Under the pieces are notes generated by a model. It searched no databases. It was not told where the DNA came from and was given only the letters and a program-made list of their open reading frames with translations. A DNA stretch of 64,000 nt, taken from contig JBDLJH010000014.1 in assembly GCA_039714395.1 (NCBI GenBank), positions 1-64,000 of the forward strand, written 5' to 3'. Source of the stretch: JAPHSX01 sp039714395 (lineage in GTDB: Bacteria; Pseudomonadota; Gammaproteobacteria; Thiohalomonadales; Thiohalomonadaceae). Both the position numbers and the translations under genes were made by a program. Shown here piece after piece: positions 9,740 to 19,910 of this stretch (positions within the stretch are counted from its first letter, which is position 1; the number at the start of each line of letters is the position of its first letter).

Positions 9740-11083
9740 TTAATCCCCTGATTTAGCCACATTGCCACCGCGTGGTGGATGACGGCGTTTGGGTTTGGTA
9801 TTACCGGGGTTGCCGCCATTGTCCGACTTTTTCGGTGCACCGCCCTGTGGTCGATTACCGCGGCCGGCATATTTCACTTTGGGCTTTTTGGGCTTTTTCG
9901 GTTTCTTCGGCTTGTTGCCACCAGGCTTGAGGCGGGTTATCGATACATTGTGAGAGGGAACAAAACCCGGTTCCTGCTCACGCACCAGGGTCTGACGAAT
10001 CAGGTTTTCGATACCCGCGAGCAACTTCACCTCATCGGCACTAACCAGTGAAAAGGCTTCGCCCTCACTACCTGCACGACCAGTGCGACCGATGCGATGC
10101 ACGTAGTCCTCTGGCACATTGGGCAGTTCAAAATTGACCACGTGGGGCAACTCCACAATGTCGATACCGCGTGCGGCAATATCGGTGGCCACCAGCACGC
10201 GTACCTTGCCCGATTTAAAGTCGGCCAGTGCCCGGGTACGTGCACCCTGACTCTTATTACCGTGGATCGCCGCAGCACCTACGCCATCTCTCTCCAGTTT
10301 CTGTGCCAGACGATTGGCCCCGTGCTTGGTACGGGTAAAGACCAGCACCTGATCCCAGCCGTTATCACGCACCAGGTGGCTAAGCAGCGCCGATTTCTTG
10401 TCCTTATCTACCTCATAGACTGACTGTTTTACCGTCTTCGCCGCCGCATTGCGCGGGCTTACCGAAATCTCGACCGGATCGTTGAGCAGCCCCTGAGCCA
10501 GGGAGCGAATGTCACCCGAGAAGGTGGCGGAGAAGAGCAGATTTTGACGCTTCTTCGGCAGCAGTGCGAGGATCTTTTTGATATCGCGGATAAAACCCAT
10601 GTCGAGCATGCGATCCGCCTCGTCCAGCACCAGGATCTCCAGATGGTCAAACCGCACCGCATTCTGGCTGTAGAGGTCAAGCAGTCGTCCCGGTGTCGCC
10701 ACCAGCACATCAACACCTTTCCTCAACTTCTGCATCTGTGGATTGATCTTCACCCCGCCAAAGACCACGGTGGAATTGAGTGGCAGAAACTTACCGTAGG
10801 TGGCAACGCTATCGGCTACCTGTGCTGCCAGCTCGCGGGTAGGGGTCAGCACCAGCGCACGCGCCTGATTCGGCTTCGCCTTCTGCCCTGCCGATAGCAG
10901 TTGTAACAGCGGCAGGGTGAAACTGGCGGTCTTCCCGGTGCCAGTCTGCGCCGCCGCCATCACATCGTGGCCCTGCAACACGGCGGGGATCCCCTGCTCC
11001 TGAATCGGCGAGGGTTTGTCGTAACCTTTCTCTTTAATAACACGTAGCAGCGGCTCGGAGAGGCCGAGGGTGGTAAATGGCAT
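9740..11083 (-). CDS. rhlE: DEAD-box RNA helicase RhlE
   Basis: ATP-dependent RNA helicase of 447 residues acting in ribosome maturation and RNA turnover. The helicase motifs appear in order: the Q-motif region KPSPIQEQGIP, Walker A AQTGTGKT (about 43-50), PTRELA, TPGR, VLDEADRMLDMGF, SATFS, and in the second RecA domain ATDIAARGID and HRIGRTGRAG. The C-terminal tail after about residue 385 is basic and Lys/Pro/Gly-rich, as in RhlE, and probably binds RNA non-specifically. It is a single gene, convergent with the DUF3108 gene and about 60 nt upstream of the unknown gene at 11145. Confidence 0.93.
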   Translation of the reverse strand: MPFTTLGLSEPLLRVIKEKGYDKPSPIQEQGIPAVLQGHDVMAAAQTGTGKTASFTLPLLQLLSAGQKAKPNQARALVLTPTRELAAQVADSVATYGKFLPLNSTVVFGGVKINPQMQKLRKGVDVLVATPGRLLDLYSQNAVRFDHLEILVLDEADRMLDMGFIRDIKKILALLPKKRQNLLFSATFSGDIRSLAQGLLNDPVEISVSPRNAAAKTVKQSVYEVDKDKKSALLSHLVRDNGWDQVLVFTRTKHGANRLAQKLERDGVGAAAIHGNKSQGARTRALADFKSGKVRVLVATDIAARGIDIVELPHVVNFELPNVPEDYVHRIGRTGRAGSEGEAFSLVSADEVKLLAGIENLIRQTLVREQEPGFVPSHNVSITRLKPGGNKPKKPKKPKKPKVKYAGRGNRPQGGAPKKSDNGGNPGNTKPKRRHPPRGGNVAKSGD

Positions 11084-11144
11084 AGGGGGGGGCTCTTAAT
11101 TCATGATGTCGCGGTGCACTATACACCGATTACTTTCCGACATC

Positions 11145-12512
11145 TTACTGCTGCGAGTGGTCAGACCGTTGACCCTTCAGACTTAAATAGAGTTGGGTAG
11201 TATTGGCGTTATTACTCTCAGCCATTGATGAGAAGAAGAGGACTTGCCTCTGCGGATCCCAGTGTACCGCAACACTCTCCTGCGAATGGGCCGAAGCGTA
11301 GGGGCTGGTAGCTATATACTCATCAACATCTTCCGCTGTAACGCCATCCTCAACTATTTTCCCCTTTAACTTCAACAGACGTATCAGGCCGTTGAGGTCG
11401 TGACTCCTAAGCATATAGGAGGGGTACATGGGCATGGCAATCGATAGCAAAATGGAATTCAAAGGGTTCTTAACGGTTTCCCATACACCGGGCTGCTTTT
11501 TCACCAGTTCCCTATGCAATAGTTTGAAACGCGTGGGTGGATTACCGTACGCATCGAGTAATGCAAACATATAACGGTATGAAATATTCAGGAAATGACG
11601 GTCCCTTCTCGGAAGCACCCCAAACGGATTCATACCTCCCCCCCCTATATCCTCATTAAATTCATTGTCTGAAGTATATTGCATCATACTTTTCTGAAAT
11701 CTCAACTCACCTCTAAAAACCTCCCCAAAGCCACCTTCGCTTTCACTCAAAGTCGAAATTTCAGAAACTTCTTTCGCAACAATGGCTGCTTCATCTGACT
11801 CCATCAGCTGACCATATAGATGTAGATCGTTCGCCACCATTCTCATAGCGATAAACTTTAAAATTAAAGTATCCGCCTCGCTCAGTAGCATACGAGAAAA
11901 ACGCAAATCTACTGCCAAGTCTTCCAGGGCCTCACCATGCTTACCGGAAAAAAACATTGAAGTAATAACGATATGCCGCAAACGCTGTACATTCGTAAGA
12001 GGCGAAAAATACGGGATAGAATTAATACCGACAGGTTCCACACGACGATAGTGCATAAGGTTACTTATTGCCAAATATCGCTCTAGCAATAAAATGTTGT
12101 CTCCCTGCGTAAGAACCTTATCCGCACTTCGGCGATATTCATCAAGACAGAACCTCTCCGTCACTTTACACCTGTCACCTAAGCCCACCGCTCTGATTCG
12201 CGCATCGTGATCGTAAGCCTCAGGCAGGTAACTCTCACTTGCATCCGGGTCATAGCGGTGGAGCTTATCCCCGGCCTGCACCATCCCATCAACCACCGCC
12301 TCCCCGTACTCCTGCATATCGACATCAGCAGGCGCATCCAGCCCCCACATCAGGTAGTAACTGTTCTGCTCTTTGGGAACGGTTATCGGCTCCGGCTTCA
12401 GCCACTCTTTTGCACCGGCCGATAGCTCCTCATCAGGCAGAAGATTAATCACCACCAGATAGATGACCGGCAGCAGCAGGATGAAAAGTACGATCTTGAG
12501 AAACTTGCGCAT
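11145..12512 (-). CDS. Unknown membrane-anchored protein
   Basis: A 455-residue protein I do not recognise. One hydrophobic helix near the N-terminus (about residues 4-22, KIVLFILLLPVIYLVVINLL) would anchor it with the rest outside the cytoplasm; the remainder is hydrophilic and mostly helical by eye. Two cysteines lie close together (GDRCKVTERFC), suggesting an oxidised periplasmic pair. I chose ATG 12512 because it starts just before the membrane helix; the longer form from 12590 adds a basic 26-residue leader. Codon use looks more AT-rich in the middle than in the flanking rapA and rhlE. It is divergent from rapA. Confidence 0.65.
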   Translation of the reverse strand: MRKFLKIVLFILLLPVIYLVVINLLPDEELSAGAKEWLKPEPITVPKEQNSYYLMWGLDAPADVDMQEYGEAVVDGMVQAGDKLHRYDPDASESYLPEAYDHDARIRAVGLGDRCKVTERFCLDEYRRSADKVLTQGDNILLLERYLAISNLMHYRRVEPVGINSIPYFSPLTNVQRLRHIVITSMFFSGKHGEALEDLAVDLRFSRMLLSEADTLILKFIAMRMVANDLHLYGQLMESDEAAIVAKEVSEISTLSESEGGFGEVFRGELRFQKSMMQYTSDNEFNEDIGGGGMNPFGVLPRRDRHFLNISYRYMFALLDAYGNPPTRFKLLHRELVKKQPGVWETVKNPLNSILLSIAMPMYPSYMLRSHDLNGLIRLLKLKGKIVEDGVTAEDVDEYIATSPYASAHSQESVAVHWDPQRQVLFFSSMAESNNANTTQLYLSLKGQRSDHSQQ

Positions 12513-12640
12513 CAGTCTTCCTATATTGTTATTGATTTCCCTTCGTCGCATCATGACATACCAGCCCTTTCCCACCAAACCCGTCGCCAATAGGCTACAT
12601 TTGTTCTAACATTGCACCTTCCACCCACAGAGGCAACACC

Positions 12641-15544
12641 GTGCACGATTTCATTCCGGGTCAACGCTGGATCAGCGATGCCGAACTGCAGATGGGCCTC
12701 GGCACCATCCTTACCACCGATCACCGCACCGTCACCGTACTCTTTCCCGCCAGTGGCGAGCAGCGGGTTTATGCCAAGCAGAGCGCACCGCTGACCCGTG
12801 TCCACTTTACCCAGGGGGATGAGGCCCAGTCACAGGAGGGATGGTCGCTCAGCGTCGATACCGTGGAAGAGCAGGATGGCCTGCTAACCTATGTTGGCAG
12901 ACGTGACGATGACGGGATGCTAACGGTCCTGCCTGAGGGGGAGCTTAACGATCTGATTCAGCTCAACCGCCCCACCGAGCGCCTGTTTACCGGCCAACTT
13001 GATGCCGACAAATGGTTCGAACTGCGTTACGAGACACTGCAACAGCTTAACCGCCTCGGCCACTCGGACCTGCGCGGTCTCACCGGCGCACGCACCAGCC
13101 TGCTACCACACCAGCTCTATATCGCCCATGAAGTGGCCAATCGTTTCGCACCACGCGTTCTGCTGGCCGATGAAGTGGGCCTGGGCAAGACCATCGAGGC
13201 GGGACTGATCCTGCACCAGCAGCTTCTCACCGAACGGGCGCAACGCGTGCTCATCATCGTGCCGGAGAGCCTGACCCATCAGTGGCTGGTAGAGATGGTG
13301 CGCCGCTTCAACCTGCACTTCAGCATCTTTAACGAAGCGCGCTGTCAGGCGGTGGAACAGAGCGGCGAACAGGAGAACCCCTTCAATACCGCACAGCTGG
13401 TACTGTGCAGTCTCGACTTTCTACACCACAACCCGGCACGAATGCAGCAGACACTGGCCTGCGACTGGGACCTGCTGGTAGTTGATGAGGCACACCACCT
13501 GGAGTGGTCATCAGAGCAGCCCAGCATCGAATACCAGATGGTCGAACAGCTGGCACAACAGATACCCGGTGTACTGCTACTCACCGCCACCCCGGAGCAG
13601 CTCGGCAAGGCGAGCCACTTCGCCCGCCTGCGCCTGCTCGATGCGGATCGCTTTCACGACTTCGAGACCTTTATCGCCGAGGAGGCCGCCTACGAACCGG
13701 TGGCCAACGCCGTCGAAGAGCTACTCAACGATCAGCCGCTGGACGAGAAGGCTCGACAGGTGCTGATGGATTGCATCGATGAGGAGGACAACCGCCAATT
13801 GCTCGATGCACTACAACACCCTGAGGATACCGAAGTACGAGAAGCCGCCCGCGATGAGCTGGTCGCCCACCTGCTGGATCGTCACGGTACCGGCCGGGTG
13901 CTCTATCGCAACACCCGTGCCGCGGTGCAGGGTTTTCCGCAACGCCAGCTGCATGCCTACCCACTCACATTGCCCGTTGAATATGAAGAGACACTCGCCG
14001 TATTCCACGCCAGCGGCCTGCACGAACCGCAGCTACTGCTCTGCCCCGAACTGCTCTACCAGAGTGATGATGCGGCAGCCCATACCCCGTGGACACGCAT
14101 TGACCCGCGTGTCGGCTGGCTCGCCGACAAGTTAAAGGCGCTGCGCGGTGAGAAGGTACTGGTAATTGCCGCCAGTGCCGACACCGCGATGGATCTCTCT
14201 GAATACCTGCGCATTACTACCGGCCTGCATGCCGCCGTATTCCATGAGGATATGAGCCTCATTGAACGTGACCGCGCCGCCGCCTACTTTGCCGACCAGG
14301 AGTTCGGCAGCCCGGTGCTGATCTGCTCGGAGATCGGCAGCGAGGGGCGAAACTTTCAGTTCGCCCACCATCTGATTTTATTTGATCTACCACTCAACCC
14401 CGACCTGCTGGAGCAGCGCATCGGTCGTCTCGACCGCATCGGCCAGAACGAGACCATCCAGATCCACGTGCCCTACCTGGAGCACAGTGGCCAGCAGCTA
14501 ATGTACCGCTGGTATCACGAGGCACTGGGGGCCTTCGAGCAGACCTGCCCCGCCGGCCATAGCGTGTTTGTCCGCGTTGCCGAGCAGCTGATCGCCGCCC
14601 TGCACCATCCCGACACCGACGAGGCCACATTTAGCGCCATCATTGAGGCCAGCTATCGGCTGCACAGTGAGCTGAACGAGTCGTTACACCGAGGCCGCGA
14701 CCGCCTGCTGGAGGTCAACTCCTGTCGTCCCCGTGTCGCCGAGCAACTACAGCAGCGTGCCGAGCAGGAAGATACCGACTCCAGCCTGCCCGATTACCTG
14801 GAGAAGGTCTTCGACTGCGTCGGCATCGACAGCGAGGCACACAGCGAAAATAGCACCGTGATCCGTCCCGGAGAGCAGATGCAGGTCAGTAGCCTCCCCG
14901 GCCTCAGCGAAGAGGGTATGACCTTCACCTGCGAGCGCAGCGTCGCTCTCGCCAATGAGGATATTCAGTTCCTCAGTTGGGACCACCCGCTCACCGCTAC
15001 AGCAATGGACATCATGCTCAGCGGCGAACAAGGCAACAGCTCCATCACTGCTGTTAAGAGTGTTCGCATCAAACCCGGCACCCTGCTGCTCGAATGCCTG
15101 TTTCTTATCGAAAGCAGCGCCGCCTCCACACTGCATGCCAGCCGCTATCTGCCGCCTACCACCATCCGTGTGTTACTCGGTCAGAGTGGACGCAACCTGG
15201 CAGACAAACTCTCCCATGAGGAGATCAACCAGACCCGTGACAGACTCGACAAGCAGACTGCCAGCAAGGTAATCCGCGCCTACGAAAAAGAGCTGCGTCA
15301 GATGGTCGATAACGCCGAAGGCATCGCCAAACAACAGGCCCCCGAGATCATCGCCACCGCCCACCGCGGCACTGGCGAGTTACTCAGTCGTGAGATAGAT
15401 CGACTGGAGGCGCTACGCAAGGTTAATCCCAACGTGCGTGAAGCCGAAGTGGAGTTCTTCCGTGAACAGTGGCGTGCACTGGATCAGGCACTGGATTCAG
15501 CAACGCCGAGGTTGGATGCGGTTAGAGTGATTGTGGCAACATAG
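12641..15544 (+). CDS. rapA: RapA, RNA polymerase-associated SWI/SNF ATPase
   Basis: A 967-residue Swi2/Snf2-type ATPase that binds RNA polymerase and promotes its recycling after transcription. It aligns with E. coli RapA end to end: N-terminal Tudor-like part (PGQRWISDAELQMGLGT), Walker A LADEVGLGKTIEAG (about 175-188), DEAH box VVDEAHHLEWS, TATPEQLG, the second lobe SEIGSEGRNFQFAHH and EQRIGRLDRIGQ, and the C-terminal LEALRKVNPNVR. The start is a GTG preceded by AGAGG at suitable spacing. It stands alone, between a divergent unknown gene and a convergent serine hydrolase. Confidence 0.97.
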   Translation: MHDFIPGQRWISDAELQMGLGTILTTDHRTVTVLFPASGEQRVYAKQSAPLTRVHFTQGDEAQSQEGWSLSVDTVEEQDGLLTYVGRRDDDGMLTVLPEGELNDLIQLNRPTERLFTGQLDADKWFELRYETLQQLNRLGHSDLRGLTGARTSLLPHQLYIAHEVANRFAPRVLLADEVGLGKTIEAGLILHQQLLTERAQRVLIIVPESLTHQWLVEMVRRFNLHFSIFNEARCQAVEQSGEQENPFNTAQLVLCSLDFLHHNPARMQQTLACDWDLLVVDEAHHLEWSSEQPSIEYQMVEQLAQQIPGVLLLTATPEQLGKASHFARLRLLDADRFHDFETFIAEEAAYEPVANAVEELLNDQPLDEKARQVLMDCIDEEDNRQLLDALQHPEDTEVREAARDELVAHLLDRHGTGRVLYRNTRAAVQGFPQRQLHAYPLTLPVEYEETLAVFHASGLHEPQLLLCPELLYQSDDAAAHTPWTRIDPRVGWLADKLKALRGEKVLVIAASADTAMDLSEYLRITTGLHAAVFHEDMSLIERDRAAAYFADQEFGSPVLICSEIGSEGRNFQFAHHLILFDLPLNPDLLEQRIGRLDRIGQNETIQIHVPYLEHSGQQLMYRWYHEALGAFEQTCPAGHSVFVRVAEQLIAALHHPDTDEATFSAIIEASYRLHSELNESLHRGRDRLLEVNSCRPRVAEQLQQRAEQEDTDSSLPDYLEKVFDCVGIDSEAHSENSTVIRPGEQMQVSSLPGLSEEGMTFTCERSVALANEDIQFLSWDHPLTATAMDIMLSGEQGNSSITAVKSVRIKPGTLLLECLFLIESSAASTLHASRYLPPTTIRVLLGQSGRNLADKLSHEEINQTRDRLDKQTASKVIRAYEKELRQMVDNAEGIAKQQAPEIIATAHRGTGELLSREIDRLEALRKVNPNVREAEVEFFREQWRALDQALDSATPRLDAVRVIVAT

Positions 15545-15563
15545 GACAGCGTTAATCTACCGT

Positions 15564-16958
15564 CTAGCGTAAGGCCGCAAGCACATTTCTGACGAATAGA
15601 TCATGCTGCCAGGCCTGCGGATAGCGGGTCTTTCCAAGACGTACAATTACCGCATCATGTGATGGCACAATTGTCACGAACTGTCCCTCGTGTCCAACCG
15701 CGTGAAAGGCATCTTCCGGCATGGCATCTCCTTTCCCTCGATATTCCTTCGGCAGCTGAAGCCAAAAGTGAGCACCGTAGGCTGCTTCTGGGTCGGATGG
15801 CGCTGGTGTGCGGGTGTACTGGACCCAGCCCTCGGGAAGAATACGCTTGCCATCCCATATGCCATCCTGCAAATACAACAGACCAAACCGGGCCCATTCA
15901 CGTGCAGTCGCATACATAAAAGACGATCCCACAAAGGTACCGTGTGCATCGGTTTCCAGCACAGCACTGGTCATCCCCAGGGGCTCAAAAAGGGCCTCTC
16001 GTGGAAAATCGCCATATACCTCATTACCTAAAAGGTGACATAGAAATTCCGCAAGGATAATTGTGCTCCCACTCGAATACTGCCACCGGCTACCCGGCTC
16101 GGCTTCTAATGGCTTATTGGAAGCAAATGATGCCATGTCCCTTTCTCGCAATATCATATAACTTACATCAGCCAGTGGGTCTGCCATATCCTCGTTGAAT
16201 GCAAGGCCACTACTCATGTGCAATAGATGTTCGAGAGTAATATTTCGGCGTGGGTCATCTGGTGCTTGCCAGTTCCGTGTGGTGATCGGGGAGCTTAATG
16301 TAAGGCGCCCCTCCTTAACCAGTATTCCCACGAGTGCGTTCATGACGCTTTTTGTCATTGACCAGCCAAGCTGAGGTGTATCGGGTCCGATTCCAGTCGC
16401 GTACCGCTCACCAACGATCTGACCTTTGTGTAAAACGATGATTGCGCGGGTACGCCCTGGATGTTGCGAATCAGGTTCCAAGAAGGCTGCATTCAGTACT
16501 GCTGTTAAGCGTGGATTATCGGCGTCACTTAATTTCAATGGTTCAACAGACTTATCTGCTTCAGGACGCATGTAACCCGTACTTTCTCGTTGTCCTCGTT
16601 TGCCGGCTTCCAATGCAATCGGTGCCACTATATTGGATACCAGGGCACACCCTGTCTTTTTTCTGTAACGGACTTTGCTTTCGGCAAAACCGTACAGGCT
16701 TGCCGTTGTGGTTTTTGCCACATTGTCGATAGATGCGTCAATGAATTGTAGTATGACTAGGTCGTCTACAGCCAAATCAACCAGTACAGCAGCGGTGTCG
16801 CGTTCAGCCACAAAAACCTCGGAGCACAACATCTTTGCCTTATAGGCTGTCCCCAAAGAAACTAGCCGTGCTCCATAACTCAGTACAGTTCCAATAACCA
16901 GAAGAAAAATAAAAGCCGTCACACTTATAGCTACCCCTTTGCGGCTAATTTTCTCCAC
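15564..16958 (-). CDS. Membrane-anchored serine hydrolase (class C beta-lactamase/esterase fold)
   Basis: A 464-residue protein with an N-terminal membrane helix (about 9-28) and a beta-lactamase-fold domain. The nucleophile motif SxxK is SMTK (about residue 200), the second motif is YSSG in place of YxN, and the third is HAVGHEG, as in 6-aminohexanoate-dimer hydrolase and EstB-type enzymes rather than true beta-lactamases. It is probably a periplasmic esterase, amidase or peptidase of unknown substrate. It ends 19 nt from the rapA stop, convergently. Codon use looks less GC-biased than rapA or recQ, hinting at later acquisition. Confidence 0.8.
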   Translation of the reverse strand: MEKISRKGVAISVTAFIFLLVIGTVLSYGARLVSLGTAYKAKMLCSEVFVAERDTAAVLVDLAVDDLVILQFIDASIDNVAKTTTASLYGFAESKVRYRKKTGCALVSNIVAPIALEAGKRGQRESTGYMRPEADKSVEPLKLSDADNPRLTAVLNAAFLEPDSQHPGRTRAIIVLHKGQIVGERYATGIGPDTPQLGWSMTKSVMNALVGILVKEGRLTLSSPITTRNWQAPDDPRRNITLEHLLHMSSGLAFNEDMADPLADVSYMILRERDMASFASNKPLEAEPGSRWQYSSGSTIILAEFLCHLLGNEVYGDFPREALFEPLGMTSAVLETDAHGTFVGSSFMYATAREWARFGLLYLQDGIWDGKRILPEGWVQYTRTPAPSDPEAAYGAHFWLQLPKEYRGKGDAMPEDAFHAVGHEGQFVTIVPSHDAVIVRLGKTRYPQAWQHDLFVRNVLAALR

Positions 16959-17004
16959 TTTCCAGAACTCCTATGATTTACACGCAACGGACAGATACGT
17001 GACA

Positions 17005-19143
17005 TTACTCCCTAAACATATCTGCTCTAACACAACGCAACACCTCATAGGGAAACTCCTCCTCCAGTGCCTCGAACACCGGCTTAAGTCGCTTGCCCCC
17101 TTCATTGTGTTCGATAGCAAAACGAATCGCCTCTAACTGATGCTCTTCCAGTGAGACCACCTCTTTTAATGGGACTTCATCACGCTCTATAGCCTTAGCC
17201 AGATGACTATATATCGTCGTCGCCTTAAGACCGCGTTGGGCGGCGATGGCCTCGGCGTTCATACCGAGACGGAACAGTTGCAGCGTCTCCTCCTCGGTGT
17301 CACTGTCCCCTCCCCCTTCGAGGTTGCGGTACTCGTTAAGCACGTCGAGGAAGGGCTCACCGTAGGCCTCCAGTTTTTTATCACCCACACCGGAGATGCC
17401 TGACATTTGCCCCAACGTTTCCGGACGGTTCTCCACCATCTCGGCAAGGGTCGCATCGTGAAAAATCATGTAAGCGGGGATGCCCTGTTCGTCGGCCAGT
17501 TGCTGGCGACGACTGCGTAGCGCCTCCCACAATTTTCCCTGCCCCTGATCGCTAAAACGATTGGTCTTGCGTTCGCGGCTCTTCGCCCTGGCCTTGCGTG
17601 AAGACTTGCGCAGATGCAACGGCTGCTCACCCCGCAGTACCGGGCGGCTCTCATCGGTGAGGTGCAGACCGCCGTGCCCTTCGAGATCTACGGCAAGCAG
17701 GCCACGGGCGATAAGCTGGCGGTAGAGGTCACTCCACTCTCTCTGGTTCAGCTCGTTGCCAATGCCGAAGGTACTTACCTTGTCATGGCCAAAACGGCGG
17801 ATACGTTCATTCCCCTTGCCGAGTAATACCTCGACCAGATAGGTGACCCCAAAGCGCTGACCGGTACGATGAACACAGGAGAGCGCCTTGCGCGCGGCGG
17901 TAGTGGCATCCCAGGTTTTGGGCGGCTCCAGACAAGTATCACAGTTGCCACACGGCTCAGCCAACTCATCATCAAAATAGCGTAATAGCGCCTGGCGACG
18001 ACAGGTGATCAGTTCACACAGACCAAGCATCGCATCAAGCTTGTGGTGCTCGATGCGTTTGATCTCCTCAGGGGCATCGGAGTTTGCCTGCATCTGTTTT
18101 AAGGTGATCACATCCTGCAGGCCGTAGACCATCCAGGCATCGGCAGGCAGGCCATCGCGGCCGGCACGCCCCGTCTCCTGATAGTAGGCCTCCAAACTCT
18201 TAGGTAGATTCAGGTGCGCGACGAAACGCACATCGGGCTTATCGATCCCCATACCAAAGGCGATGGTGGCAACGATGATCACCCCCTCCTCACGCAGGAA
18301 GCGTTCCTGATTTTTCTGCCGCCGCTGTGGCGTCAGACCGGCATGGTAGGGCAGTGCATTCACCCCCTTTGTCTTCAGCCAGGCGGCGGTCTCATCCACA
18401 CGCTTACGTGACAGGCAATAGACGATGCCCGCCTCACCATCATGCTCATTGCGGATAAAGCGCAACAAGCGATCACGGGAGTTGCCGCTGTTCTCACTAA
18501 TACGATAGCGAATATTGGGGCGGTCGAAGCCGCTGATAAACTGCTGCGCCTCACCGAGTGCCAGCCGTTCGATGATCTCGCGACGTGTGGCCGCATCAGC
18601 GGTGGCAGTCAGTGCAATGCGCGGGATCTGAGGAAAACGCTGATGCAGCACCGAGAGCTGCACATACTCGGGGCGGAAGTCATGCCCCCACTGGGAGACA
18701 CAGTGCGCCTCATCGATGGCAAACAGGGCGACGGGAACACGTTCAATCAACTCCAGCATGCGAGGCATCATTAACCGCTCGGGGGCAACATAGAGCAGGT
18801 TCAGCTCTCCACGATGCAGCGCATCTTCTACCTCACGCACCTCATCAATACTGAGGGTAGAGTTAAGGAAGGCGGCACTGACCCCATTTTGGCGCAGGGC
18901 ATCAACCTGATCCTGCATCAGGGCGATCAGTGGGGAGACGATAATGCCGACGCCCGGACGAGCCATGGAGGGTATTTGATAGCAAAGTGACTTGCCACCG
19001 CCGGTGGGCATTAGCACCAGCGCATCGCCACCACCGATCAGCTGCTCGACAATCGCCTGCTGTTGCAGGCGAAACGACTCGTAACCAAAAATGCTTTGCA
19101 GAATATGGAGGGCGGGGCTACCTGGGGAGTTTGTCTCGTTCAT
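17005..19143 (-). CDS. recQ: ATP-dependent DNA helicase RecQ
   Basis: A 712-residue RecQ-family 3'-5' DNA helicase for recombination and replication-fork repair. Motifs include FRLQQQAIVEQ, Walker A PTGGGKSLCYQ, DEAH in AIDEAHCVSQWGHDFRPEY, TATAD, and second-lobe FGMGIDKPDVR and QETGRAGRDG. A zinc-binding RQC region follows (CRRQALLRYF, CGNCDTC), then an HRDC domain around 520-595. The tail adds a helix-turn-helix-like segment (LFRLGMNAEAIAAQRGLKATTIYSHL) absent from E. coli RecQ but known in some longer RecQ proteins. It appears monocistronic. Confidence 0.95.
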   Translation of the reverse strand: MNETNSPGSPALHILQSIFGYESFRLQQQAIVEQLIGGGDALVLMPTGGGKSLCYQIPSMARPGVGIIVSPLIALMQDQVDALRQNGVSAAFLNSTLSIDEVREVEDALHRGELNLLYVAPERLMMPRMLELIERVPVALFAIDEAHCVSQWGHDFRPEYVQLSVLHQRFPQIPRIALTATADAATRREIIERLALGEAQQFISGFDRPNIRYRISENSGNSRDRLLRFIRNEHDGEAGIVYCLSRKRVDETAAWLKTKGVNALPYHAGLTPQRRQKNQERFLREEGVIIVATIAFGMGIDKPDVRFVAHLNLPKSLEAYYQETGRAGRDGLPADAWMVYGLQDVITLKQMQANSDAPEEIKRIEHHKLDAMLGLCELITCRRQALLRYFDDELAEPCGNCDTCLEPPKTWDATTAARKALSCVHRTGQRFGVTYLVEVLLGKGNERIRRFGHDKVSTFGIGNELNQREWSDLYRQLIARGLLAVDLEGHGGLHLTDESRPVLRGEQPLHLRKSSRKARAKSRERKTNRFSDQGQGKLWEALRSRRQQLADEQGIPAYMIFHDATLAEMVENRPETLGQMSGISGVGDKKLEAYGEPFLDVLNEYRNLEGGGDSDTEEETLQLFRLGMNAEAIAAQRGLKATTIYSHLAKAIERDEVPLKEVVSLEEHQLEAIRFAIEHNEGGKRLKPVFEALEEEFPYEVLRCVRADMFRE

Positions 19144-19201
19144 GGGGGTGGATCATTCCACAGCCACCCATCAGATGAAAGCCACGCGATACAATCGCGC
19201 T

Positions 19202-19504
19202 CTAATTAGCGGAGGCTATCTTCTCTTTGGGGATATAGCCGTTCAGTTTCGCCTGCTCGAACCAGTGCCTGGCTAGCTCAGCATTGGCTTCGGTACCGCG
19301 CCCCTCTTCATACATCATTGCAAGGTAATACTGCGCCTTAGCACTGCCCCTATTCGCCAGCTTGCTCTGGAACTCAAATACCGGCTTATTAAAATCGGCA
19401 GCCACTGCCTCTGTGGTGATAACGGCAAAAGGGAGTGAAGACAGCAGACAAATGGCTGCAACACGCTGGGTAAGGTTTTTCATTTTCAGGGGGGTAGTCA
19501 TCAT
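19202..19504 (-). CDS. Small exported Sel1-repeat protein
   Basis: A 100-residue protein with a signal peptide (cleavage near AVA-AD, about residue 35) followed by one Sel1/TPR-like repeat (AKAQYYLAMMYEEGRGTEAN, then AELARHWFEQA). Such repeats mediate protein contacts in the periplasm. The ATG at 19504 is chosen because AAGGA lies 5 nt upstream; ATG 19483 would start closer to the signal peptide but has no ribosome-binding site. It lies about 60 nt downstream of the recQ start on the same strand, so it may be co-transcribed ahead of recQ. Confidence 0.72.
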   Translation of the reverse strand: MMTTPLKMKNLTQRVAAICLLSSLPFAVITTEAVAADFNKPVFEFQSKLANRGSAKAQYYLAMMYEEGRGTEANAELARHWFEQAKLNGYIPKEKIASAN

Positions 19505-19910
19505 TCAATTCCTTGAATAGTGGTTATTGGTATACGTAGATAGTACACATATTCAGAATATAATAATACACTTATATACTGTATTTTCAAATCCCAATAC
19601 TTAAGGCCCAAGCCACATCCAAATTACAACTCTATATTTGGAGATCCCCTGCTCACCTACAGCAAAATATGCAATGAAGCGTTGTGACGAACAACCCCGC
19701 CTTCACCCTTATACCTACCATCAATTCTCGATCCACACACAAATAGTACACCAAATCTGTAGGTTATAGCCTACATCACAACCCGTCGATGAATGACAGC
19801 AATCCCCAGTAAAACCCTCTACTATATTTGAGTTGTCTAGATGCAAACGTAACTCTCTAATACGAATATCAGAGCTACATGAAGCTAGACGTCAGGTAAA
19901 GGATGCCCGC
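19505..19910. other. AT-rich intergenic region with an 18-bp palindrome
   Basis: This gap separates the divergent Sel1 gene and the diguanylate cyclase gene. It is clearly AT-richer than its surroundings. At 19758-19775 there is a symmetrical operator-like sequence, TGTAGG-N6-CCTACA. A second inverted repeat, ATTCAA-TTCC-TTGAAT, lies at 19503-19518 over the Sel1 translation start. I see no RNA gene. If the cyclase actually started at the TTG at 19833, the last 78 nt would be coding. Confidence 0.5.
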
